Assembly (NCBI GenBank): GCA_001013295.1
Contig: LAZY01000044.1
Span: forward strand, 1-64,000
DNA length: 64,000 nt
Direction: 5' to 3'
Origin: Chryseobacterium indologenes
GTDB lineage: Bacteria > Bacteroidota > Bacteroidia > Flavobacteriales > Weeksellaceae
Below, in pieces: positions 16,853 through 25,408 of this stretch (position 1 is its first letter; each line of letters begins with the position of its first letter). Made by a program: the position numbers and the translations under genes. The notes beneath the pieces are model-generated. The model had not been told where the DNA came from and did no database searches. It saw only the letters and a program-made list of their open reading frames with translations.

Positions 16853-17383
16853 ATGACAAAAGTTTTAGTTGATTATTCTCAAATACAATTACAGGAAAAC
16901 ATTCCTTTAAAAGAGGAAGAGGTCAATAAGATAACCAAACACAAAAGAGATTTTTCTAAGGATTTCTCAGGGGTTGTAATTGCTGTTATTATGATCATAA
17001 TGCTTCTGGCTGCTTATTTTTTGCAAAACGAGTTTAAGAATTTCGAATACTATCATTATATTTTACTTATTGGTGCTGCAGTAGTATTCTACCTCTTTTT
17101 TTACCTGATACATTGGCTTATCTATCAATATTTCAAAGGGAAATGGAAAAAGGACATTGAAAATGGTAAAAACAGTTTGAAAAGCGTTATTATTTCCAAA
17201 CATAAGACGGAAGGCGATGAATACATCATTACTTTTGCGGGATGCCACAAAGGAGACAAGATAAGGCTCCCTGTTGAGAAAAAGGATTATTACCAATATG
17301 AGACAGGAGCAAAAGTAACGGTAACTTATTTAAAGTATAGCAAAGAAGTTCTTACTCTGGATCATTTTGAGAGAAAGGATTAA
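16853..17383 (+). CDS. Two-helix membrane protein of unknown function
   Basis: A 176-residue protein. A charged cytoplasmic N-terminus (1-38) is followed by transmembrane helices at about 41-58 and 69-91. The soluble C-terminal domain (about 100-176) has beta-like alternation and ends KYSKEVLTLDHFERKD. No family is recognised. It is transcribed alone, divergent from the regulator operon with about 200 bp between starts, and closed by the hairpin at 17387-17409. Confidence 0.75.
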   Translation: MTKVLVDYSQIQLQENIPLKEEEVNKITKHKRDFSKDFSGVVIAVIMIIMLLAAYFLQNEFKNFEYYHYILLIGAAVVFYLFFYLIHWLIYQYFKGKWKKDIENGKNSLKSVIISKHKTEGDEYIITFAGCHKGDKIRLPVEKKDYYQYETGAKVTVTYLKYSKEVLTLDHFERKD

Positions 17384-17386
17384 AAA

Positions 17387-17409
17387 AGCCGCTGAATGAA
17401 TCAACGGCT
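17387..17409. terminator. Hairpin between convergent genes
   Basis: AGCCG ... CGGCT encloses an inner TGA/TCA stem and a 5-nt loop. A-rich DNA lies on one side and T-rich DNA on the other, so it can terminate both the membrane-protein gene (stop 17383) and the crotonase gene (stop 17431). Confidence 0.65.
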
Positions 17410-17430
17410 ATATATTTTAAGAACTGAAAA

Positions 17431-18195
17431 CTATTTTGCTCTCAGCTTTTCTTTAATGGCTTCAATATTTTTCTTTGCGGAATCTTCCAGAATAAGGCTT
17501 GCACTCATGTGAATTCTAGCCGGCATCAGCTCATTAAAATGGTCTGTTCCTTCCCATGACACTTTTTTGATCAATGCTAATGCTTCACTGCTTCTTGATG
17601 CCAGAGTCTGTAAGAATTTCTCCAGCTTCTCATCCATTTCCTGAATATTGTCTGAAACGGAATGATAAATATTGTGCTGTTCTGCCCATTCAGCAGATCT
17701 GAAATCTGCATCAATAGCCATTGCGGAGAACTGTGACTTTCCGATCTTTCTTTCAACATAAGGACCAATCACAAAAGGTCCGATTCCCAGATTGATTTCA
17801 GTAAGAGCTAATGCTGAATCTTTTGTGGCAAAACAATAGTCTGCACCGCAAGCAATTCCTACTCCACCGCCTGTTGTTTTTCCCTGAACTCTTACCACCA
17901 CTATTTTCCCGCAATTCCTCATCGCGTTCAAAACTTTGGCAAAACCGCCGAAGAATTTTGTGGAAGCCTCCAGTTCTTCAATAGCCAAAAGCTCATCGAA
18001 GCTTGCTCCTGCGCAAAATGCTTTTTCACCCTCACTTTTTACTAAAATGGCTTTTACTTCTTTTTTGGCTCCTTCTTCAAGGATCGTCTCAGCAAGTTTT
18101 TCCAGAATAGCTCCCGGAAGGGAATTACTTTTTGGGGTTCCGAATGTAATTTCGGCAATATTATTTTTAATTTCTGATGCTACAAATTCGCTCAT
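17431..18195 (-). CDS. Enoyl-CoA hydratase/isomerase (crotonase) family protein
   Basis: A 254-residue crotonase-fold protein. CoA-binding/oxyanion segments are visible in AFCAGASFDEL and GKTTGGGVGIACGADYCFA. Of the two catalytic Glu positions of classical hydratases, the first (GGGxE) is Gly here, while the second (LTEINLG) is kept. The reaction may therefore differ from simple hydration, for example isomerisation or lyase chemistry. It lies outside the paa cluster, which lacks an obvious paaF hydratase, so a role there is possible but unproven. A -7 box TATTTTTG lies at 18217-18224. Confidence 0.85.
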   Translation of the reverse strand: MSEFVASEIKNNIAEITFGTPKSNSLPGAILEKLAETILEEGAKKEVKAILVKSEGEKAFCAGASFDELLAIEELEASTKFFGGFAKVLNAMRNCGKIVVVRVQGKTTGGGVGIACGADYCFATKDSALALTEINLGIGPFVIGPYVERKIGKSQFSAMAIDADFRSAEWAEQHNIYHSVSDNIQEMDEKLEKFLQTLASRSSEALALIKKVSWEGTDHFNELMPARIHMSASLILEDSAKKNIEAIKEKLRAK

Positions 18196-18216
18196 TTTAT
18201 TTTTATTGGATTCTTA

Positions 18217-18224
18217 CAAAAATA
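18217..18224 (-). promoter_or_regulatory. -7 promoter element of the crotonase gene
   Basis: TATTTTTG on the minus strand matches TAnnTTTG 22 bp before the start at 18195. The -33 region has only TTTC at an approximate distance. Confidence 0.45.
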
Positions 18225-18559
18225 CGAAATATGGTGTTTTTAGAGAAACGTAAAGAGGATTAATTGCTAGAAATTCAGGAGAAAAACAGGCAGGAAGTCA
18301 CTGATAGTCTATGAAAGATCTGCAAATGCACTTTCTGATTGTGTACTCTTCATGATGGAGTAAAGTTTTTTATGGACAGTATTCTAAATCCCAGGTAGGC
18401 AATAGGTAGAAATACGTAATATTTAATTTGGTATTTTCTACGCTAGTATCACCTTTTTATTAATCGTTCCTTTGATCTGTTCAAAAAATAAAAACGATGG
18501 CGGTATCCGAAAAGCCAAAGAACAGAGTAGGAAAATATCAACTAAAAAACTATTTTACC
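18225..18559. other. Intergenic region without recognised gene
   Basis: Between divergent genes. I see no open frame, repeat or RNA structure that I can support. It must hold the promoter of the tail-collar gene, but no clean consensus box pair is visible. An in-frame ATG at 18497 could extend the collar protein by 21 residues. Confidence 0.5.
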
Positions 18560-19105
18560 ATGGACGAGTACATTGGAATTGTCAAATTATTTGCCGGAAA
18601 TTTCGCACCTAGAGGTTGGATGTTCTGTGACGGCAGCTTACTCAGTATTTCCCGAAACAGTGCTTTGTTCTCTATCTTAGGCACTACGTATGGGGGAGAC
18701 GGAATAACTACATTTGCCCTTCCTAATCTTAAAGGCCGAATGGCATTAGGAGCAGGAACTGTAGACTCTCGTCAAAGTTATACTTTAGGGGAGGCAGCCG
18801 GAACTAGTCAGAATACTATTTTGTCAAGCAATATGCCAAGCCTTGCAGGATTCCAGCTTAAAGTAAAGAATCAGAATGCGAACAGCGTAACTCCTTCAGC
18901 AACTTCTTCTTTTGCTATTGCCGGAATTCCAAACGGAAGAGCATTCGACCCGGTACCGACTTTTATAGATGACGCTCCTGACACAGCTATTAATCCGGCA
19001 TCTATTACCTTCACAGGGCAAAATATTCCTGTCAACAATATGCCTCCTTATCTTGGACTCAATTATATCATCTGCGTTGAAGGTATTTATCCATCAAGGA
19101 GCTAA
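18560..19105 (+). CDS. Phage tail collar domain (microcystin-dependent protein-like) protein
   Basis: A 181-residue protein starting MDEYIGIVKLFAGNFAPRGW, the canonical beginning of tail-collar/MdpB-like proteins. The collar core is GWMFCDGSLLSIS, then YGGDGITTFALPNLKGRM. A variable middle follows, and the end MPPYLGLNYIICVEGIYP is also canonical. I chose the ATG at 18560 because the family starts there; an ATG at 18497 is possible. No other phage gene is nearby, so this is a free-standing collar gene, as is common in Bacteroidota. It is followed 38 bp later by a T9SS protein gene on the same strand. Function in the host is unknown. Confidence 0.88.
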   Translation: MDEYIGIVKLFAGNFAPRGWMFCDGSLLSISRNSALFSILGTTYGGDGITTFALPNLKGRMALGAGTVDSRQSYTLGEAAGTSQNTILSSNMPSLAGFQLKVKNQNANSVTPSATSSFAIAGIPNGRAFDPVPTFIDDAPDTAINPASITFTGQNIPVNNMPPYLGLNYIICVEGIYPSRS

Positions 19106-19143
19106 CACAATCATACAACAACCTAATATTTAAAACAGAAATC

Positions 19144-19968
19144 ATGAAAAGCACTACCTTTTTTACCATCTGTAGTCTGCTCATTTCAATTTTTTCATTC
19201 GGGCAGACTCCCAGTACAGAAACCTTTGAAACCGAACTTCCCGGAACTACCACCTTTACAGATAATGGGGTTATATTTAATATCATTTCATATGCCTCAA
19301 CTTTTAATATAGCAAATTTTCCCGGTACCGGATGGAACGGCACATCTAATGATAACATGTATATTGATAATTCCCATGCTGTATCACCCGCAAATGCTTC
19401 ATTCGGTATCAAAACAACTTCCAATCTGTTTAAAGTAAACCGATTCTGGATATATGTTGCTGATAAGTTTTCAAATCCCAATGTTACCGGGACTGTTACT
19501 GTAACAGGCAAGCTAAGTGGAGTAACAAAATTTTCGCCCACAAAGAGCAATGGCTTTACAGTAGGCCTGGGATCTACAAACGGATATACGCTTATTGATA
19601 TGACGAACCTTAATGGAAATAACTACAGCAATATCGTCATTGATGAATTACAGCTGACCCTGGGAGGTAATTACTATTATCTTGGCGTTGATGCTTTTAC
19701 CTGGGTAAAAGACAGTAATATTGTATTGGGTACTGCGGAAACAAAGATTTCTAAAAAAGATATAGCTATTTATCCAAATCCAACGAAAGGGGCGCTTACC
19801 ATTCAGATGGATAAAGCCGCAGAAACCGCTATCTATAGTCCGGAAGGAAAACTGATTAAAAAGGTATCTACTCAAAAAGGTACCAACGAAACTGATATTT
19901 CCGAGCTTCCGAAAGGAGTTTATTTTATCAGGACAGGCAATGAATCTACCAAGATTATTAAAGATTAA
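19144..19968 (+). CDS. Secreted protein with T9SS type A sorting domain
   Basis: A 274-residue protein with a signal peptide (1-21, ending SFGQT). A beta-rich domain of about 170 residues (FETELPGTTTFTDNG at its start) looks like a carbohydrate-binding or PEP-CTERM-like jelly roll. The C-terminal T9SS type A domain runs from ISKKDIAIYPNPTKGALTI to STKIIKD. No catalytic motif is visible. It is probably co-transcribed with the tail-collar gene 38 bp upstream and ends at the hairpin at 20021-20053. Confidence 0.82.
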   Translation: MKSTTFFTICSLLISIFSFGQTPSTETFETELPGTTTFTDNGVIFNIISYASTFNIANFPGTGWNGTSNDNMYIDNSHAVSPANASFGIKTTSNLFKVNRFWIYVADKFSNPNVTGTVTVTGKLSGVTKFSPTKSNGFTVGLGSTNGYTLIDMTNLNGNNYSNIVIDELQLTLGGNYYYLGVDAFTWVKDSNIVLGTAETKISKKDIAIYPNPTKGALTIQMDKAAETAIYSPEGKLIKKVSTQKGTNETDISELPKGVYFIRTGNESTKIIKD

Positions 19969-20020
19969 TACTACGACAGTTCACATTCGTATTTGTTCTC
20001 ATAAAGATTCTAATTCATGA

Positions 20021-20053
20021 ATGACAATCCCTTAGCAATAAGGGATTTTGTCA
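20021..20053. terminator. Bidirectional terminator between convergent genes
   Basis: ATGACAA-TCCCTTA pairs with TAAGGGA-(T)-TTGTCAT around a GCAA loop. It separates the T9SS gene (stop 19968) from the helicase gene on the other strand (stop 20056). Confidence 0.85.
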
Positions 20054-20055
20054 TT

Positions 20056-22740
20056 TTATCTCGTCCATTTGTGGAGATGTTCTATACGGGCATTTCTGTT
20101 TAATAAGGCCTGAAATCGTAGCTTCAGTAAGATTTTGCGCCCTTCTATAGTTCTTGTAAAGATCAGCTCAGATTTTCCGATCATTTTATTCCAGAACTTA
20201 TTAAAGGATTCAGCACTTTTCTTATTTTTTGCAAAAATTTCCGGTACCGGATAATAAAGATCTCTCTTTAAAAATCCAAGACTTTTTTTCTGTTTCAACA
20301 CATATCTGGGGTTATCGATCTGAGATACCAGTTCCTGTAAGGTCTGGATAAACTGTCCGTTTTCGTACTGACTTCCTCCTTCAAGATAGCAGAACGCATT
20401 TTTCTCCTTTTGAGAGGAGGTTACAATTTTCAGCTTTTCAATGGAAGTCCTGATTATTCTTTCGTGTATCAGACTATTCAATACAACATTAGCGAGTGAT
20501 TCAAGTTGTCTGGCAAGATTCTTACACCTGCTGTATTGTTTTACAGACCTGTATAATTTCCCTCCGTACACGATCATACCAGCTCCCCCAAATAAAGAGA
20601 CCAATATCGAAAAGCTTTTGACGGAACTAATATTATCTGCATTTTTGAGTAATCCCAACAAAAGATCCTGCCAGAACAGTAATACTGAAGATCCCATTAC
20701 TTTGGCTAAGTTTCCTGTTGTACGACTAAGGTAATCCATTTTCATTTCATTCATCGCCGCCATATTTGCTGTAGGAACCTGTATTTCTTCTACCAGTATA
20801 TTTCCTTTATCGAGAGCTGTCTTCCAACGTCGTGCAAGCCCTGTTCTGTCTTTTGCTACTGCAAATGTTGTCTGATTAACTTCTGAAATTTCATTTTTAT
20901 TTTCGATTATTTTAGTATTGAGCCTTTCAAAATTGTTCTCAATGGTAGGATCTTGTTTGTGTGAGATTCCCACAAAGGTTTTGAATCTTTTTTTCATTAT
21001 ATTCAGATCCTGCCCTCCATCCTGATCTTCGGAGTCAAAACATACCAGATGCCAGATATTTCCGGTTTTGTGCGGTTTATCTTTATCTGTTCTTATTACC
21101 CGGCCCCTCATCTGGTTGGAAAGTACAAAAGAACTTACAAAACTTGCCAGAATTAATGTATTCATCCTGGGCGCATCCCATCCTTCTCCCAATAATGACT
21201 TTGTTCCGATCAGTATCTGGATACCTCCCGCCTGAAAAATTTCTGTGACAATATGGACAATATCATGTTCGATATGCTCTGTAAGGCTGATCATAAAATA
21301 GTTCTGATCATAGGTAAGTGGAGAAAAAGAGACTGCTGAGACATTTTTACTGAGACAGCATACATCGAAAAGCTCTTTTGCACTGGCAGGAATAATGACC
21401 AGACTCCCCGTGAGCACTCCCAGCTTCTTGCCCTGAGAGTTTTCTCTTCTCAATTTTTCAAAAACCGGGACTGCGCCTATTTTATCAAGGTTCAGTACAT
21501 TCTGCTCTCCACTGTTCAGATATTCTTTTTTAATGAAATCGGTAAGAATCACCATTCTGAGCTCTTCTTTTAGAACAGAAAATTCAAAATCTGCTATTTC
21601 TTTTATTCCCTGAAGTTTCCCGATACTTGAATTGAGAATCTGATTCAGGTTTTTACTATTGAAAAAACTGATCGTCTTCTGCTCCAGAAAGCCTGATCTT
21701 TTTAATCTGTTCCCGAGATCTGTACGATGTTCTTCAAATGTTTTGAAATGGACGTCATCTACCAGAAGATAAAAGTCAAGAAGCTCTTCCATCCAAAAGA
21801 AGTCAAACTCAGGAATATATTTCTGATGGTCTCCTATGATTTCGAAATGGACATCCGGAATTTCTTCCATCCTGAAATTGAGATAAACCAATCCGGAAGT
21901 ATAAGAGGATATATTTTCATAGATCCAGTCCAGATGATCCATTGGGGTATGGTAAACCGGATGCTGCCCAATAGCACTGAGAAGTACCTCATCATTCTTT
22001 ATTTCTTCAAAAAATATGGAAGCCTGTGTATGGTAATATTCAATCTTTTTCTGTTCTTCCGGCGATGGCAGAGTAAAGTGAACGAGATCCTGATGCGGAC
22101 AAAGGTCTCCTTCAATCATCAGCTCCGGAACGGATATTTCTGTATCAATAGAGCCGTTGAGCTGAATGTATTTTTGCCATTCTGCCCCTGAGACATCAAA
22201 AGGAGGAGTTGCCGTGAGAGCTACAACAGTAGGATTGATTTCATCTTTCAACTCCATGAGGGTTTGCCACCAAGCATTTTTCAAATGATGGGCTTCGTCA
22301 AGAATCAGTGTACTTACTTTTTGTTTCTTTAGTCTTTTTATAATTTCTGCCACTGAAATTCTGGAAGATTTTGTTAAGACCGATTCTTCATCGTCATTTA
22401 CATCAGAGGCAGAATGCAGCCCCTGGTAGGTGGTTACTGTAATAATTCCAGGCTTTTTAATATCTGAGGAGATCCAGTCCGGAACGGTTTCCGTATTCAG
22501 AAAAAGTTCACAAAATCTCTGGATCCATTGGTTTTTGATGGCTAAAGTCGGAGTAACGATAAGAGTCGGTTTCCCGAGTCTCAGCATCACCTCCAGTCCA
22601 AGTACCGTTTTTCCGGAACCAGGCGGTGCGGAAACATGCAAATGATTATCTGTAAGGTATTCGTCAAGATGGTCCAGAAATTTTTTCTGATAGGCCCGCC
22701 AGCTGTATTTGAAACTTGTGTCTTTTGGAAAAACATTCAT
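20056..22740 (-). CDS. DEAD/DEAH-type superfamily 2 helicase with C-terminal hydrophobic segments
   Basis: A 894-residue protein with a full SF2 helicase/translocase set: Walker A APPGSGKTVLG (near residue 45), motif Ia IVTPTLAIKNQW, DEAHH (near 150), TATPP, GEGWDAP (near 518) and QMRGRVIR (near 543). This is the type seen in restriction and repair helicases. Unusually, two hydrophobic stretches follow at about 680-698 (SSVLLFWQDLLLGLL) and 707-725 (FSILVSLFGGAGMIVYGG), which look like a membrane hairpin. After them comes a basic soluble tail. The ATG at 22740 is used; a GTG two codons upstream is possible. It lies 53 bp after the SMUG2-like gene on the same strand, suggesting a DNA-repair or defence operon. 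Confidence 0.85.
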   Translation of the reverse strand: MNVFPKDTSFKYSWRAYQKKFLDHLDEYLTDNHLHVSAPPGSGKTVLGLEVMLRLGKPTLIVTPTLAIKNQWIQRFCELFLNTETVPDWISSDIKKPGIITVTTYQGLHSASDVNDDEESVLTKSSRISVAEIIKRLKKQKVSTLILDEAHHLKNAWWQTLMELKDEINPTVVALTATPPFDVSGAEWQKYIQLNGSIDTEISVPELMIEGDLCPHQDLVHFTLPSPEEQKKIEYYHTQASIFFEEIKNDEVLLSAIGQHPVYHTPMDHLDWIYENISSYTSGLVYLNFRMEEIPDVHFEIIGDHQKYIPEFDFFWMEELLDFYLLVDDVHFKTFEEHRTDLGNRLKRSGFLEQKTISFFNSKNLNQILNSSIGKLQGIKEIADFEFSVLKEELRMVILTDFIKKEYLNSGEQNVLNLDKIGAVPVFEKLRRENSQGKKLGVLTGSLVIIPASAKELFDVCCLSKNVSAVSFSPLTYDQNYFMISLTEHIEHDIVHIVTEIFQAGGIQILIGTKSLLGEGWDAPRMNTLILASFVSSFVLSNQMRGRVIRTDKDKPHKTGNIWHLVCFDSEDQDGGQDLNIMKKRFKTFVGISHKQDPTIENNFERLNTKIIENKNEISEVNQTTFAVAKDRTGLARRWKTALDKGNILVEEIQVPTANMAAMNEMKMDYLSRTTGNLAKVMGSSVLLFWQDLLLGLLKNADNISSVKSFSILVSLFGGAGMIVYGGKLYRSVKQYSRCKNLARQLESLANVVLNSLIHERIIRTSIEKLKIVTSSQKEKNAFCYLEGGSQYENGQFIQTLQELVSQIDNPRYVLKQKKSLGFLKRDLYYPVPEIFAKNKKSAESFNKFWNKMIGKSELIFTRTIEGRKILLKLRFQALLNRNARIEHLHKWTR

Positions 22741-22793
22741 AGGCACAATTTAATAAAAAACACCCATTCCATCATGGAAAATAAAAGGACTAT

Positions 22794-23480
22794 TTATTTC
22801 TTCAGAGCCAGAATATATTTGTTGATATACAGCTGCTTCTCTTTTGATTTGTATTGCTGAATGTATCTTGGATGTTCCAGAACAGTCATTGTATCAAACA
22901 ACCGAGCTTCTTTATTGAGTTTTGAAATAAATTCTGCATTCTTTTTACCGAGGATAAAAACTTCTGAAGTGTCCAGATTCAGGCTGATATGCTGTTTCAG
23001 AGAATCAATCATAAAATCTTTGACACTTTCAAACAATTCTTTATCATCGTAATAATTGGCATTGAGCCAGCCGTTTTTTGTTTTTCTTACGATAGCCAGC
23101 GGAAAAGGAGAATTGATGTAAACATCCTGATAAAAAAGATCTGCACCGCCATATTCGGCTATCATGTCATACATAAAAACAGAGGAAACTTCATGAGTAC
23201 GGGCAGAATTCATTGTTATTCCACAGACGGTCTCCAGTCTTTTGGTATCGGTAAAAGGAACGCCTGTCACTCCTGCTCCATGACGGCTGGGATTGATCCC
23301 TACAATAAATTTCCTTTTGTTTGAATCATCATAATATTTGTAATAAAACTTTTGCATGACCTCCATCGTTTCCGGATTATCCAGATACGGATTCAGAACG
23401 GCAAAGCCTTCAGGAAGTTTTCCTGTATAAGTCAAATTCCGGTTAAAATCTATTACCTGGTCAGCAAAAGTTGTATTCAT
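22794..23480 (-). CDS. SMUG2-like uracil-DNA glycosylase superfamily protein (DUF4918)
   Basis: A 228-residue protein. The motif A region reads FIVGINPSRHGAG followed by VTGVPFTDTKRLE, and a late motif EHPRYIQQY matches the SMUG2/DUF4918 branch of the uracil-DNA glycosylase superfamily. Such enzymes excise uracil or damaged bases from DNA; the exact substrate of this branch is less certain. It lies between a DUF4241 gene and the helicase gene in a tight leftward operon (gaps 42 and 53 bp). Confidence 0.85.
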   Translation of the reverse strand: MNTTFADQVIDFNRNLTYTGKLPEGFAVLNPYLDNPETMEVMQKFYYKYYDDSNKRKFIVGINPSRHGAGVTGVPFTDTKRLETVCGITMNSARTHEVSSVFMYDMIAEYGGADLFYQDVYINSPFPLAIVRKTKNGWLNANYYDDKELFESVKDFMIDSLKQHISLNLDTSEVFILGKKNAEFISKLNKEARLFDTMTVLEHPRYIQQYKSKEKQLYINKYILALKK

Positions 23481-23522
23481 GGGTAAACTTTCTTTTAAAA
23501 GTATAAAATGATCAGGTTATTA

Positions 23523-24254
23523 TTACACATCATCCTCATCTCCTTCCTCAGATAAGGCCATTTCAATATCAATAAAATGAATGTAAACTCCGCTTATTTT
23601 TCCCTGCGCATCGTATCCGAAATACACAGGATACAACCCATCTCCAAAACCACTTGCAAACATCGGGATATGATAGTCTGTACCCGGAATATTCCAATTG
23701 ATCCAGTCGCCCAGATCTCTTTGGTTTCTTGGATCCTCCTGATAGCTTTTCGCAAACAATTCTGCAAAATAGTCGTCATAAATATTTTCTACATCAAGCT
23801 CTTCAATAAACTTATCCACATAAGGTACGACTTCAGGATCTGTGATACACCCTAATCCAGCATCTACCGCAAAACCGAAAATATCATCTTTTTGTACACC
23901 TTCAAGTTCTTCTATTCCTATCAATGCTTCTCTGTAGATAACAGGTTTTTCTTTGGTAAATTCTACTTTTACAGCAGCATACCGATCTCCCCATTCTTCC
24001 ATTTTTACCACAGCAATGGTTACAGGAAAATCTCCTTTGGGAACTTCTGTAAAATAAGGTTTTTCATCGGCATTCAAATAGACCAGAGGATCTCTTACGA
24101 TCACTTTTCCTGAAGGTAGAGATACGTTTCCTATCGCCATGACTTCCATTTTCTGATCCAGAATTTCACTTGAAGTAAAATAGGCTTCAATGTCAACAGG
24201 AGAGGTCAGAATATCCTTTACTTCTTCCCATTTTTTCATCCAGCTTTCGTTCAT
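23523..24254 (-). CDS. DUF4241-like protein
   Basis: A 243-residue soluble, acidic protein. The Gly- and Asp-rich C-terminal half (ASGFGDGLYPVYFGYDAQG, then FIDIEMAL) and VDAGLGCITDPEV match the DUF4241 family as I know it. Members occur singly or near contact-toxin immunity genes, but their biochemical role is unknown. The end EEGDEDDV is strongly acidic. It is the first gene of the leftward string with the glycosylase and helicase genes, and is divergent from the CPBP gene across about 257 bp of AT-rich DNA. Confidence 0.72.
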   Translation of the reverse strand: MNESWMKKWEEVKDILTSPVDIEAYFTSSEILDQKMEVMAIGNVSLPSGKVIVRDPLVYLNADEKPYFTEVPKGDFPVTIAVVKMEEWGDRYAAVKVEFTKEKPVIYREALIGIEELEGVQKDDIFGFAVDAGLGCITDPEVVPYVDKFIEELDVENIYDDYFAELFAKSYQEDPRNQRDLGDWINWNIPGTDYHIPMFASGFGDGLYPVYFGYDAQGKISGVYIHFIDIEMALSEEGDEDDV

Positions 24255-24511
24255 TATGATTTATTTTTATGATTGAAATTTAAAGATACTGTTTTTTAAA
24301 AGAGAAACTGTACATCGAAAGAGACAAGCTATTGAAGTATTGTGAAATACAGGTTCTATTTTTATTGACCAAGGAAGGAAACAATCAGAATTTAGTAACT
24401 ATAATAATAAATGATTATTTTTATTTAATTCATATTATTTTTATTAACTTAGTTTTCAATGACATAAGATCACACGCAGGTTATTTCATTCACTTAAAAA
24501 ACTCTTAACCC

Positions 24512-25198
24512 ATGATTGGAATTATCATCGAGCTTATTATTTCGTGGTTTCTGCTTCGGTTTATTGTCAAAAAGAATCTTTCTATTTTGGGATTTAAACC
24601 TCAACCGACAAGATTGATCCAGTGGAGCACCGGTTTTCTTTTGGCCACAGCAATCTGCAGTCTTTATCATATCATGACAACGACATTTATCCATAACGGC
24701 TGGATATTGAACAAGTCGTTAACCCTATCAGCTGCATTTATAAGTCTATGGTGGGTTATAAAATCTGTATTGTTTGAAGAATTACTTTTCCGGGGTGCTC
24801 TCCTTTATCTGGCTATTGAAAAATGGAGAATAACCAAAGCCTGTCTTTTTTCTGCAGCCTGTTTTGGGATCTATCACTGGTTTTCTTATAATGCTTTAGG
24901 GAATCCTTTCCAGATGGGAATTATTTTTATGATGACAGCCATCTTTGGGTATATGCTTGCTATCTCCTTTGCCAAAACAAAATCTCTGTATCTTCCCATA
25001 GGGCTCCATCTGGGCTGGAACCTGTTTAATATTGTCGTATTCTCCAATGGGCCACTAGGTAAACAACTCTTTACGAAAGCTAATGAAAGCCATCTTGAGG
25101 GAATTCCTTCATTGCTTGTTTTTCTGTTTCAGATTGTGGCATTGCCTCTTTTGATGTATGGATATTTTAAGTTTTCCAACAACAGAAAGCCAGATTGA
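24512..25198 (+). CDS. CPBP family intramembrane metalloprotease
   Basis: A 228-residue polytopic membrane protein of the CAAX protease/Rce1-like (CPBP) family. Motif 1 is E89-E90-LLF-R94, motif 2 holds H122 in FGIYHWF, and motif 3 H166-LGW-N170 in GLHLGWNLFN, so all metal and catalytic positions are present. CPBP proteins process prenylated or other peptides, and several protect against bacteriocins. Here the gene is convergent with a small Cys-rich bacteriocin-like gene 48 bp away, which fits a processing or immunity role, though that is inferred. Confidence 0.9.
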   Translation: MIGIIIELIISWFLLRFIVKKNLSILGFKPQPTRLIQWSTGFLLATAICSLYHIMTTTFIHNGWILNKSLTLSAAFISLWWVIKSVLFEELLFRGALLYLAIEKWRITKACLFSAACFGIYHWFSYNALGNPFQMGIIFMMTAIFGYMLAISFAKTKSLYLPIGLHLGWNLFNIVVFSNGPLGKQLFTKANESHLEGIPSLLVFLFQIVALPLLMYGYFKFSNNRKPD

Positions 25199-25202
25199 AT
25201 AT

Positions 25203-25239
25203 CAATCCCTGTCAAAGTTTGAAACCTTGACAGGGATTG
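25203..25239. repeat. Long palindrome (REP-like or terminator) between CPBP and bacteriocin-like genes
   Basis: CAATCCCTGTCAA pairs with TTGACAGGGATTG, with a further inner stem after one mismatch. No T tract follows on either strand, so it fits a REP-type palindrome at least as well as a terminator. A related motif with the core TTTTGAACCTTGACA occurs at 25607-25621, next to the decayed transposase. Confidence 0.65.
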
Positions 25240-25246
25240 GATGTCA

Positions 25247-25408
25247 TTAAGAACCGGCACATATGACACATGCAGCAGCAAGGTCAGGCCATCTTCCAGG
25301 AATACAGCAAACTCCCGGAGGACAGGAATGAGGAGTACATGACCAAATAGGTCCGGCTCCTTTTAGAGATCTCAAATCGTTTCTTGAAAGTTTTTTAAAA
25401 TTTTTCAT
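25247..25408 (-). CDS. Cys-rich bacteriocin-like peptide with leader
   Basis: A 53-residue peptide. The N-terminal leader MKNFKKLSRNDLRSLKGAG is the recurrent leader of bacteriocin-like peptides in Chryseobacterium and relatives, ending in a GAG site resembling a double-glycine cleavage site. The core of about 34 residues contains six Cys (24, 29, 34, 35, 47 and 50) and several Pro and Trp (IWSCTPHSCPPGVCC, then AAACVICAGS). Leader and core suggest an exported, disulfide-bonded or modified peptide. No modification enzyme or peptidase-containing ABC exporter is adjacent, but a CPBP protease gene lies convergent to it. The activity is unproven. Confidence 0.75.
   Translation of the reverse strand: MKNFKKLSRNDLRSLKGAGPIWSCTPHSCPPGVCCIPGRWPDLAAACVICAGS

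Noticed and set aside
17387..17409. The hairpin after 17383 as a riboswitch or small RNA
   Set aside because: Position between two convergent stop codons and the flanking A/T tracts fit a plain bidirectional terminator.
18560..19105. Tail collar gene as sign of a prophage
   Set aside because: No integrase, capsid, terminase or other tail genes are within reach, so it is treated as a stand-alone gene.
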